Below are positions 1 to 5,506 of a stretch of DNA of 5,678 bases, piece by piece. A model generated the notes under the pieces. The model saw only the letters and a list, made by a program, of their open reading frames with translations, searched no databases and had not been told where the DNA came from. Position 1 is the stretch's first letter. Every line of letters begins with the position of its first letter. The stretch is taken from the NCBI GenBank assembly GCA_002710885.1, contig PAIW01000097.1, positions 1-5,678 of the forward strand. The letters are read 5' to 3'. The stretch comes from Chloroflexota bacterium (lineage in GTDB: Bacteria > Chloroflexota > Dehalococcoidia > SAR202 > UBA11138). Both the position numbers and the translations under genes were made by a program.

Positions 1-434
1 GCTTTCTCGATCACAATATATCCATGTTTCTCAAACATCCACGCAACAGAATTGGTCGTGCCAAGATTACCGTTATGTTTTGAAAGTAAATGTCGTATCT
101 CACCAACAGCACGATTGGTATTGTCCGTCATACATTCGATAAGGAGTGCTGCTCCACCTGGACCATACGCCTCGTACGTTACCTCTTCATAAGACACGCC
201 GGGCTCTTCGCCGGTACCTCGTCGAATAGCTCGTTTGATGTTGTCAGCAGGCATGTTGGCTGATTTCGCATCCGCAATAACCGTTCGAAGACGAGGATTT
301 GTATCCGGATCTCCCCCCGCATCACGTGCCGCAACTGTCAATTCTTTGATGATTCGAGTGAAGAGTTTTCCGCGCTTTGCGTCAGCCGCACCTTTTTTGT
401 GCTTGATCGACGCCCATTTTGAGTGACCTGACAT
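1..434 (-). CDS. yebC: YebC/PmpR/TACO1 family protein, N-terminal part (gene continues past the left edge)
   Basis: Reading the complement from an ATG at 434-432 gives 144 residues with no stop before the window edge. The protein opens with [20 protein letters not shown], the near-invariant start of the YebC family, followed by the basic, helical N-terminal domain (about residues 1-80, including [11 protein letters not shown] at 60-70). The second domain begins with [14 protein letters not shown] (87-100) and [13 protein letters not shown] (102-114), and [10 protein letters not shown] (129-138) is another family hallmark. Full-length members are about 245 residues, so some 100 C-terminal residues lie outside. 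The family was long annotated as a transcriptional regulator (PmpR); newer work on YebC/TACO1 proteins supports a cytoplasmic role in translation, helping ribosomes through difficult stretches such as polyproline. Which role applies here cannot be told from the sequence. A GGAG at 448-445 precedes the start by ten bases. The methyltransferase gene lies upstream on the same strand, 96 bases away. Confidence 0.96.
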   Translation of the reverse strand, partial: MSGHSKWASIKHKKGAADAKRGKLFTRIIKELTVAARDAGGDPDTNPRLRTVIADAKSANMPADNIKRAIRRGTGEEPGVSYEEVTYEAYGPGGAALLIECMTDNTNRAVGEIRHLLSKHNGNLGTTNSVAWMFEKHGYIVIEK

Positions 435-444
435 AAAACTACTG

Positions 445-478
445 CTCCGATAGTGTGATTGGTTCGACCATTATTATG
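445..478 (-). promoter_or_regulatory. Candidate promoter -10 and ribosome binding site for the yebC-like gene
   Basis: The 96-base gap between the methyltransferase stop and the yebC start is AT-rich in its middle part. On the minus strand it contains CATAAT (478-473), a fair -10 hexamer, and GGAG (448-445), a Shine-Dalgarno core ten bases before the ATG. The sequence 17 bases upstream of the -10 (501-496, TCTTAG) is a poor -35. The gene may therefore have its own weak promoter or simply be read through from the methyltransferase. No terminator-like hairpin is seen in the gap. Confidence 0.25.
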
Positions 479-530
479 GCAAATCTAAACTAAAACTAAG
501 AGAGTTCTCCCGATTCCATAGCTACAACAT

Positions 531-1322
531 CTACTTGGCTCGTTTCGCAATAATCACCCAAATTTCAGCATCGGGAGACCAGTCATCACCTTGATAATCA
601 CCGAGAACCGCATCAACCCTAAAACCGACACGCTCAAGTCGGCGTATAACCTCAGGAACTGTTAACGAACGAAAAGTGATGGAAAATTGATGAATCTTAC
701 GTTTTCTTCCCTCTCGCTCTATAAATTCCTGCTCAAAAATTGTCAGCCGGTGCCGTCGATCCTGACGAACTGATTCAACTAACGTCACGTGCCGACCGCG
801 TCCGAAGGATCCCTCTAAACTCTTGTGACGCTTATACTCTTGCCATCGTGTTAGGTCTGGAACCAGGTCAATTCCAAAAATACCCCCGCGCGACAATACT
901 CCGGCGACACTACCAATCACCGCATCAAAATCCGCATCCGACAATAGCGACTGCAACATGCCGTACGGCGCCATTACCAAGTCACATCGCCAACGCTTCC
1001 TGAACGGAAGGCTGCGAATATCGCCTCGAATGATCGAAGTGCGAGATGCTAGTCGAGCACGTCTCAAACGTGTTCCCAAACGACCAAGCATCGGTTCCGA
1101 TCTGTCTATTCCGACAAAATGTTTCGCGACACGCGTAACCGGGAGCGAAAGGCGACCGGTCCCACACCCTAGTTCAAGGACTGTGCCGTCGACTCTTCGC
1201 GCGAGGTCTGTCCAAAAATGAATATCTCGGCGACCAACCGTACGCCGATTTTCCCAGTCATAAAATGGGGCATAAGCATCCCAACCGTGCCAACCTTGTG
1301 CCGATGTCTGTGATCGTGCCAT
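531..1322 (-). CDS. Class I SAM-dependent methyltransferase, substrate unknown
   Basis: This 263-residue protein has a Rossmann-fold methyltransferase domain over about residues 15-155. Motif I is VLELGCGTGR (48-57), the glycine-rich SAM-binding loop. The acidic residue ending the second strand is D73 in GIDRSEPML, which would bind the ribose hydroxyls, and D101 in RGDIRSLPF is the usual adenine-side acidic residue. The fourth strand is CDLVMAPYGMLQSL (113-126), and GGIFGIDLVPD (146-156) forms the next strand. The C-terminal third (about 175-260) is a strand-rich extension ending in EIWVIIAKR. No signal peptide or membrane segment is visible, so it should act in the cytoplasm. The ATG at 1322 is supported by GGGA seven bases upstream (1333-1330). 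Small-molecule and protein methyltransferases share these motifs, so the substrate cannot be named. It lies upstream of and co-oriented with the yebC-like gene, and is divergent from the DUF2231-dehydrogenase unit. Confidence 0.9.
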   Translation of the reverse strand: MARSQTSAQGWHGWDAYAPFYDWENRRTVGRRDIHFWTDLARRVDGTVLELGCGTGRLSLPVTRVAKHFVGIDRSEPMLGRLGTRLRRARLASRTSIIRGDIRSLPFRKRWRCDLVMAPYGMLQSLLSDADFDAVIGSVAGVLSRGGIFGIDLVPDLTRWQEYKRHKSLEGSFGRGRHVTLVESVRQDRRHRLTIFEQEFIEREGRKRKIHQFSITFRSLTVPEVIRRLERVGFRVDAVLGDYQGDDWSPDAEIWVIIAKRAK

Positions 1323-1366
1323 TAACTCATCCCAGGACTTGCTCGTAGTATAGGATCGCCCTCAAA
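1323..1366. promoter_or_regulatory. Short divergent intergenic region, candidate promoters for both directions
   Basis: Only 44 bases separate the starts of the divergent methyltransferase and DUF2231 genes, so any promoters must overlap or reach into the coding regions. The minus strand has TATACT (1352-1347), a good -10 hexamer about 24 bases before the methyltransferase ATG, but no convincing -35 sits 16-18 bases upstream, where the sequence already belongs to the DUF2231 start. On the plus strand the same bases read TAGTATAGGAT, a weak -10 candidate. AGGA at 1352-1355 could serve as a distant ribosome binding site for the DUF2231 gene (11 bases before its ATG). Confidence 0.3.
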
Positions 1367-1825
1367 ATGGCGCTGCTTCCGTCGTGGACACCAAACCTAC
1401 ATCCGCTAATAGTGCACTTTCCAATCGCGATACTAACTGCCGCGTTTGTAGCTAACTTGATTGAAATCGTTATGCCTCATCCCAGTAAGGCAGGAACCAT
1501 TTCAACATGGTTGTACACGATTGGTGCAAGCTTCGCGGTTCTTACATACTTCAGTGGCGACGCCGCCAGGCACACGGTATTTGTTTCACTTAATGCAACC
1601 CCAGCACTCCAAGCACATTCAGATTGGGCTTTTCGAGCAACCTGGTCATTTGTATTTTTTTCGTCAATTCGCCTCGCGATGACATATATTCATCGTCCGA
1701 CAGACAAACAACGACTGATAGCATTATTTATAGCGGCAGTTAGTTTTATCGCTCTCAGCTTTACTGTTCTTTATGGCAGTCGCCTTGTCTTTGAATATGG
1801 CGTTGGCTTTTCAGGACTGAATTAA
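1367..1825 (+). CDS. DUF2231-type four-helix membrane protein
   Basis: A 152-residue integral membrane protein with four predicted transmembrane segments at about residues 14-36, 46-66, 88-108 and 117-142. The first segment contains LHPLIVHFPIAIL (11-23), the histidine-bearing motif typical of the DUF2231 family. YFSGDAA (61-67) after helix two, the histidine before helix three (H84), and the ending LVFEYGVGF (140-148) also match the family pattern. The molecular function of DUF2231 is not established. The conserved histidines H12, H17 and H84 near the membrane surface could bind haem or a metal, which is inference only. Related domains are often found next to c-type cytochrome domains, so a redox role is reasonable. 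The gene ends 18 bases before the PQQ dehydrogenase and has the same orientation, which suggests the pair is co-expressed and that this protein may anchor the dehydrogenase or pass on its electrons. Confidence 0.85.
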   Translation: MALLPSWTPNLHPLIVHFPIAILTAAFVANLIEIVMPHPSKAGTISTWLYTIGASFAVLTYFSGDAARHTVFVSLNATPALQAHSDWAFRATWSFVFFSSIRLAMTYIHRPTDKQRLIALFIAAVSFIALSFTVLYGSRLVFEYGVGFSGLN

Positions 1826-1830
1826 GAAAA

Positions 1831-1835
1831 AAGGA
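1831..1835 (+). promoter_or_regulatory. Ribosome binding site of the PQQ dehydrogenase gene
   Basis: AAGGA lies eight bases before the ATG at 1844, inside the 18-base gap after the DUF2231 stop codon. It fixes the dehydrogenase start, which also yields a clean signal peptide, and leaves no room for a separate promoter between the two genes. Confidence 0.75.
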
Positions 1836-1843
1836 AATCTCAG

Positions 1844-3958
1844 ATGAAATCGAAAGTCGCTAGCTGCTTAACTCTCATCTCACTTCTCAACACCGGCTTT
1901 GTCTCGGCTCAAACCGAAAGCGCAACGACTTCTTGGCAAACTTACGGCACCGAAAATGGCGAGTGGCGCAGCTACGCTGGAGATATCGGTGGCCGAAAGT
2001 ATTCCGCACTCGACCAAATCAACGCGAATAATTTCAACGACCTTGAAATTGCTTGGGAGTGGATGTCTGTCGATAATTTTGTAAGCCGGTCAACACCAGG
2101 CGGAGGGGAATGGTGGGCACCGCTCGACACAATCGTAGACACCCTGGTCGAGGACACTCCTGACCTTTACCGAACTAGTCAACCTCCCAATCCGTCACGC
2201 CTCCAAGTAACACCACTCATGATCGATGGCACACTCTACTTCAACACTCCGCTATCTCAGGGTGTAGCAGTGGACGCCAAAACCGGGCAAACGCTTTGGA
2301 TCTTTAATCCAAAAGGCTATGAAGAGGGGACTCCGTCAATGAGTGGTCCGTGGACGCAACGTGGGGTCGCCTACTGGACAGATGGCAATGATGACGAACG
2401 AATTTTTTGGGGGACCGGCAACGGGTATGTCGTTTGTGTCAAAGCCAAAACCGGTCAGCCATGCCCAGATTTTGGGCCAAACGGAAGCGGCATGGTCGAC
2501 GCCATGGTCGGGGTTCCCCGAGTAGAACGTGAATCGAGGGATTATCTCAATGCCCTGCTCTATTCAATTAACTCACCACCTATTGTGGTCAGAGATAAAG
2601 TCATTCACGGTTCTCAGATTGCCGATCGACGAATTACAAAAGAAGCTCCGCCCGGATGGGTCAGAGCGTGGGACGTCCGAACAGGCGAACACGCGTGGGA
2701 TTTCCATACAGTCCCAAACAGCCCCGATGAATACGGCGTCGACACATGGCTCAACGGGTCGTGGCGATATTCGGGCAACGCCAATGTATGGTCCATGCTT
2801 GCAGGCGACAACGAACTAGGACACGTCTATCTTCCCACCGGAACAACAACTAACGATTACTACGGGGCGGATCGTCCTGGGGACAACCTTTTTTCAGAAA
2901 CAATCATTGCTGTTGACGTCGAGAGTGGACAGCGCGTCTGGCATTTCCAAGCTGTCCATCATGGACTGTGGGACTATGACTTCCCAACACACTCCAACCT
3001 TGTAGACGTCGTCGTGGACGGAAAACCGATCAAAGCACTTGTCCAAGTAAGTAAACAAGCTTTTATCTATGCCTTTGACCGAGAAACTGGTGAACCCATC
3101 TGGCCAATTGAGGAAAGAGCTGTCCCTCAAGAATCCAATATGCCTGATGAAATCCCTTCACCAACCCAGCCGTTCCCAACGAAACCTGCACCTTTCGACT
3201 ACCAAGGCGTGACTGTTGGCGACCTGGTCGACTTCACACCTGAAATTCGAGAAATGGCTATCGATGTAGTCAAAAATTACCAAATCGGCCCCATCTTTAC
3301 ACCACCTGGACGTCCTATTGAAGGCGGTACTCAAGGAACACTGATGCGTCCGCCTGACTTCGGCGCGGCTGGATGGGCCGGCGCTGCCGTCGACCCAGAA
3401 ACTGGCATGCTGTACGTCCCCTCCCGCAATATTGCGGTCGCGATTCCGCTTTATGCACCCGACCCAGACCTTGGCGCGACGATGCGCTACACCCATGGCG
3501 CTCCCGAACAGCAACGGTTGCAGCAAATTCGCCAGGGACAGTCGTATAACGCTCAAATGCCGCAAGGGCTACCGCTCCTCAAGCCGCCATACTCTCGTAT
3601 AACAGCGATCGACATGAACACAGGCGACCACGTCTGGATGGTGCCTCTTGGTAATGGGGACCGAGTACGCAATCACCCACGCTTACGCGACCTTAATCTG
3701 CCCCCAGTGGGCGACGGCACAATCGCCGGACCGGTATTAACGAAAACGCTACTTATTAGTTCCGTACCCACCGGTGGTCCCAGTGGTGGTCCCGGTCTAG
3801 TGGCATGGGACAAGCAAACAGGAGAGATACGGGGAGCCGTCGACCTCCCGACTGGCACCGTTGGCACACCGATGACGTACATGGTCGATGGCACGCAGTA
3901 CATCGCGGTAACGATCGGGGGAGGACCACGACTTATTGCATACGCACTACCTGATTAA
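1844..3958 (+). CDS. Secreted PQQ-dependent dehydrogenase (quinoprotein alcohol/glucose dehydrogenase family)
   Basis: A 704-residue periplasmic quinoprotein predicted to oxidise an alcohol, sugar or similar substrate with pyrroloquinoline quinone. Residues 1-22 form a Sec signal peptide, cleaved about VSA|QT. The rest is an eight-bladed propeller: WRSYAGDIGGRKYSALDQIN (41-60) opens it, and tryptophan-docking repeats follow at AVDAKTGQTLWIF (142-154), AWDVRTGEHAWDF (275-287), AVDVESGQRVWHF (356-368), AFDRETGEPIWPI (410-422) and AIDMNTGDHVWMV (588-600). Strong family signatures are NANVW (312-316), the GADRPGDNLF stretch (341-350), HHGLWDYDFP (372-381), and GWAGAAVDPETGMLYVPS (510-527). GTPMTYMVDGTQYIAVTIGG (674-693) closes the propeller. 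The family members it most resembles are labelled glucose or generic PQQ dehydrogenases; the substrate is not determinable here. There is no CxxCH, so no fused haem domain; electrons must go to a separate carrier. The mature protein has only two cysteines, C198 and C207, and lacks the adjacent pair typical of methanol dehydrogenases. It is the second gene of a unit with the DUF2231 protein. Confidence 0.93.
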   Translation: MKSKVASCLTLISLLNTGFVSAQTESATTSWQTYGTENGEWRSYAGDIGGRKYSALDQINANNFNDLEIAWEWMSVDNFVSRSTPGGGEWWAPLDTIVDTLVEDTPDLYRTSQPPNPSRLQVTPLMIDGTLYFNTPLSQGVAVDAKTGQTLWIFNPKGYEEGTPSMSGPWTQRGVAYWTDGNDDERIFWGTGNGYVVCVKAKTGQPCPDFGPNGSGMVDAMVGVPRVERESRDYLNALLYSINSPPIVVRDKVIHGSQIADRRITKEAPPGWVRAWDVRTGEHAWDFHTVPNSPDEYGVDTWLNGSWRYSGNANVWSMLAGDNELGHVYLPTGTTTNDYYGADRPGDNLFSETIIAVDVESGQRVWHFQAVHHGLWDYDFPTHSNLVDVVVDGKPIKALVQVSKQAFIYAFDRETGEPIWPIEERAVPQESNMPDEIPSPTQPFPTKPAPFDYQGVTVGDLVDFTPEIREMAIDVVKNYQIGPIFTPPGRPIEGGTQGTLMRPPDFGAAGWAGAAVDPETGMLYVPSRNIAVAIPLYAPDPDLGATMRYTHGAPEQQRLQQIRQGQSYNAQMPQGLPLLKPPYSRITAIDMNTGDHVWMVPLGNGDRVRNHPRLRDLNLPPVGDGTIAGPVLTKTLLISSVPTGGPSGGPGLVAWDKQTGEIRGAVDLPTGTVGTPMTYMVDGTQYIAVTIGGGPRLIAYALPD

Positions 3959-4024
3959 CGCCGCGCCCTTGACACGACCGTTTCCCTTTAACGTAACTTG
4001 CAACCAGACGTACGGATGTAACAA
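3959..4024. other. Convergent intergenic gap without a recognisable terminator
   Basis: The dehydrogenase and the GNAT gene converge across 66 bases. One would expect a bidirectional terminator here. By eye I find no GC-rich stem followed by a T-run on either strand; the best pairing is a four-base CGTA/TACG match around 3993-4016, which is too weak to count. Termination may be Rho-dependent or lie inside the neighbouring gene. Confidence 0.4.
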
Positions 4025-4507
4025 TCAATCTTCGTTGCGTAACTGCATCGCCATCGGAATAAAGGCGATCCCATTGACCTTCCGCTCGGGGCCCGTCTGC
4101 CGAAAACCGAGCTTTTCATACGCAATCACGCCATAACGAGACGAATTGACTGTAACTCTCAATATGTCAGGTCCACTTACGCGCGCGTCCGCCAGAGCAA
4201 CTTTGAGAAGACCCTTTGCTACGCCATGTCGTTGATAGGCTTTATCGACAAACAGCAAGGCCACGTGATTATTGTCACGAATTTCGATCATCCCAACGAG
4301 TTCGTGGTCGCATTCAGCCACCCGGACGAAATCGTTATCCGCCGTTCGTCGCTTAAGAGCCTCCGGCGCAACAAACTTTTCAAACTCGGCAATTCCCTCG
4401 TCGGTATATTCAGAACTAATGAACTCAGAAAAGGAGCCTAGTATTAATTTTGAAACAGCACTGGCCTCACCAGGGACCATCGCCCGATAGAGGATTTCTT
4501 CTGGCAT
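4025..4507 (-). CDS. GNAT-family N-acetyltransferase, substrate unknown
   Basis: A 160-residue cytoplasmic protein with the GNAT fold throughout. The N-terminal strand ILYRAMVPGEASAVSKLI (5-22) is the usual opening of the domain. Strand four and the acetyl-CoA pyrophosphate loop are VALLFVDKAYQRHGVAKGLL (82-101), with Q92-R-H-G-V-A matching the Q/R-x-x-G-x-G/A signature. LRVTVNSSRYGVIAYEKLGF (116-135) carries the conserved asparagine N121 and the tyrosine Y130 that often acts as general acid. Single-domain members of this length acetylate small molecules or protein N-termini; the target cannot be inferred. The ATG at 4507 has no clear Shine-Dalgarno, but starting there gives the expected complete N-terminal strand. 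It follows the cytochrome gene by 50 bases on the same strand, so it may be a downstream member of that operon or have its own promoter; the content gives no functional link. Confidence 0.9.
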   Translation of the reverse strand: MPEEILYRAMVPGEASAVSKLILGSFSEFISSEYTDEGIAEFEKFVAPEALKRRTADNDFVRVAECDHELVGMIEIRDNNHVALLFVDKAYQRHGVAKGLLKVALADARVSGPDILRVTVNSSRYGVIAYEKLGFRQTGPERKVNGIAFIPMAMQLRNED

Positions 4508-4557
4508 AACGCGCGGATGCTATCACGGACGAGCGCCATGACGATACCGTAGCGCCA

Positions 4558-4971
4558 CTACTCTGCCAAACTACGTAAATAGTTAATGACATGCCAAATG
4601 TCATCGTCGCTTAAACGGTTCGAATAGGACTGCATATCCGCCGTCACGCCATCCTTAATTACCGTGAATACCTCGCCGTCGCTTTCGCCGTGCTGCCATA
4701 TATCGTCCGTGAAGTCGGATGGAACACCACCCGCATGTGACATGTCTCCATCACCACGGCCTGAATTCCCGTGACATTCACGACACATAAAAACATACCG
4801 TTGCCGGCCGACCCGACGTGAATCGGCTGTCGACTCCAATGGATTCTCAATCGCTTGCGCTTCCGGATGCCGATGTGGTTCCGACGGATGCTCTTGCGCC
4901 CCAGCAGCAGCAGCCATGAAAAATAAACACCCGCTGAAAACGTATAGCGCCGCCACACGGACAGCCCACAT
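4558..4971 (-). CDS. Small secreted mono-haem cytochrome c
   Basis: Starting at the ATG at 4971 gives 137 residues: a signal peptide with hydrophobic core VAALYVFSGCLFFMAAAAGA (6-25), cleaved near AGA|QE, then a histidine- and proline-rich linker (27-37) and a class I cytochrome c domain. The haem attachment site is CRECH (63-67), with C63 and C66 for thioether bonds and H67 as axial ligand. M113 in DGVTADMQSY is the likely second ligand, and LSDDDIWHVINYLRSL (120-135) is the typical C-terminal helix. It should carry electrons in the periplasm. The open frame extends 28 codons upstream to 5055, but that would overlap the preceding gene by 65 bases. The 4971 start has GAGG eight bases ahead and gives a proper signal peptide. 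It follows the 168-residue gene by 19 bases. The PQQ dehydrogenase, which needs such an acceptor, lies close by but on the opposite strand, so a pairing is possible but unproven. Confidence 0.92.
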   Translation of the reverse strand: MWAVRVAALYVFSGCLFFMAAAAGAQEHPSEPHRHPEAQAIENPLESTADSRRVGRQRYVFMCRECHGNSGRGDGDMSHAGGVPSDFTDDIWQHGESDGEVFTVIKDGVTADMQSYSNRLSDDDIWHVINYLRSLAE

Positions 4972-4978
4972 TGCGATG

Positions 4979-4985
4979 CCCTCTC
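4979..4985 (-). promoter_or_regulatory. Ribosome binding site deciding the cytochrome c start
   Basis: On the minus strand GAGAGGG (4985-4979) contains a GAGG core eight bases before the ATG at 4971. It lies just after the stop codon of the preceding gene (4993-4991). Upstream in-frame ATGs at 5055 and 5007 have no comparable site and would overlap that gene. Confidence 0.7.
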
Positions 4986-4990
4986 GTCTG

Positions 4991-5497
4991 TCATTCCTGC
5001 GGTGCATCAAAGTTCTCCCACATGTATTCCGGAAAATAGGTATGAAGGCGTACAAACACTTCGTGGATCAGATTAACCGATCGCTGCACGGCGTAACCAT
5101 GCTGGTTTTTCTTCGCGGTAACAGCAATTGAAAAAACCCCTCGTCGAACATAACTACGAATATCAATCCGACGCAAATCAATCCGTCGGTGTTCTGGCAC
5201 ATCTTTTCTAGTCAGCCGTTTGAGAAAACCACGGAGGTCTTTACCGACGTCTGAATGCACCGGTACATTTGGCAACAAATCTCGGAAGATGAACTCTCCA
5301 CTTTGTGGCGAATAGTGCAATCGAAACGCCGTATTCGCCAACCAGAGGAATTTAAAACGATGGCGACCGCGCCATGGGGACTCTTCGGTAAATCCTCGAA
5401 AGACACCCCGGTCGGCGTACTGCTGCAACCGTTGGCGTACAACTACCAACCCATCCTCACGTGGTGTGTAAGATCGCGCGCCGTGCCGTCCGCCCAC
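4991..5497 (-). CDS. Uncharacterised 168-residue soluble protein in a TPP-enzyme/cytochrome operon
   Basis: I do not recognise a named domain. The frame starts with GTG at 5497, seven bases after the stop codon of the upstream gene, with AGGA (5506-5503) five bases ahead. The protein is basic and arginine-rich, with no signal peptide or membrane segment and not one cysteine, so it is probably cytoplasmic. Visible parts are an early helix RQRLQQYADRG (21-31), a strand-rich core with FKFLWLANTAFRLHYSPQ (48-65) and EFIFRDLLPNVP (68-79), a helix DLRGFLKRL (87-95), a charged stretch RRIDLRRIDIRSYVRRG (104-120), a strand VFSIAVTA (121-128), and a C-terminal helix with aromatic end LIHEVFVRLHTYFPEYMWEN (143-162). 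The tail is rich in residues that are usually conserved (W, Y, F, H, P), which suggests a real and constrained protein rather than a chance frame. Tight spacing to the genes on both sides argues for a role with the TPP enzyme, the cytochrome or both, perhaps as an accessory or second subunit. That is inference. Confidence 0.75.
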   Translation of the reverse strand: MGGRHGARSYTPREDGLVVVRQRLQQYADRGVFRGFTEESPWRGRHRFKFLWLANTAFRLHYSPQSGEFIFRDLLPNVPVHSDVGKDLRGFLKRLTRKDVPEHRRIDLRRIDIRSYVRRGVFSIAVTAKKNQHGYAVQRSVNLIHEVFVRLHTYFPEYMWENFDAPQE

Positions 5498-5502
5498 CGA
5501 AT

Positions 5503-5506
5503 TCCT
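5503..5506 (-). promoter_or_regulatory. Ribosome binding site overlapping the upstream stop codon
   Basis: AGGA at 5506-5503 on the minus strand shares its first two bases with the TAG stop (5507-5505) of the TPP-enzyme gene and lies five bases before the GTG at 5497. This arrangement suggests translational coupling of the two genes and supports the GTG start. Confidence 0.5.

Noticed and set aside
235..426. Plus-strand open frame of 63 codons
   Set aside because: It lies wholly inside the YebC-family gene on the other strand, which has unmistakable family motifs.
740..1221. Two plus-strand frames of 87 codons each
   Set aside because: Both are antisense to the methyltransferase core motifs, have no ribosome binding site and no recognisable protein pattern.
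3158..3565. Minus-strand frame of 135 codons
   Set aside because: It is antisense to conserved propeller segments of the PQQ dehydrogenase and its translation resembles no protein.
3765..3800. Short direct repeat encoding GGPSGGPG in the dehydrogenase
   Set aside because: It is a two-copy glycine-proline turn inside the coding sequence, a normal loop for this family, not a DNA repeat element.
4549..4560. Near-palindrome at the cytochrome stop codon
   Set aside because: Only three or four base pairs form and no T-run follows, so it does not qualify as a terminator.
4914..4971. Possible lipoprotein signal (FSGC at residues 12-15 of the cytochrome)
   Set aside because: The hydrophobic core continues for ten residues past the cysteine and ends in a normal AGA cleavage site, so a standard signal peptide is more likely.
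4972..5055. Longer cytochrome c start at 5055 or 5007
   Set aside because: Both would overlap the preceding gene and put charged residues ahead of the signal peptide, while the ATG at 4971 has a good ribosome binding site.
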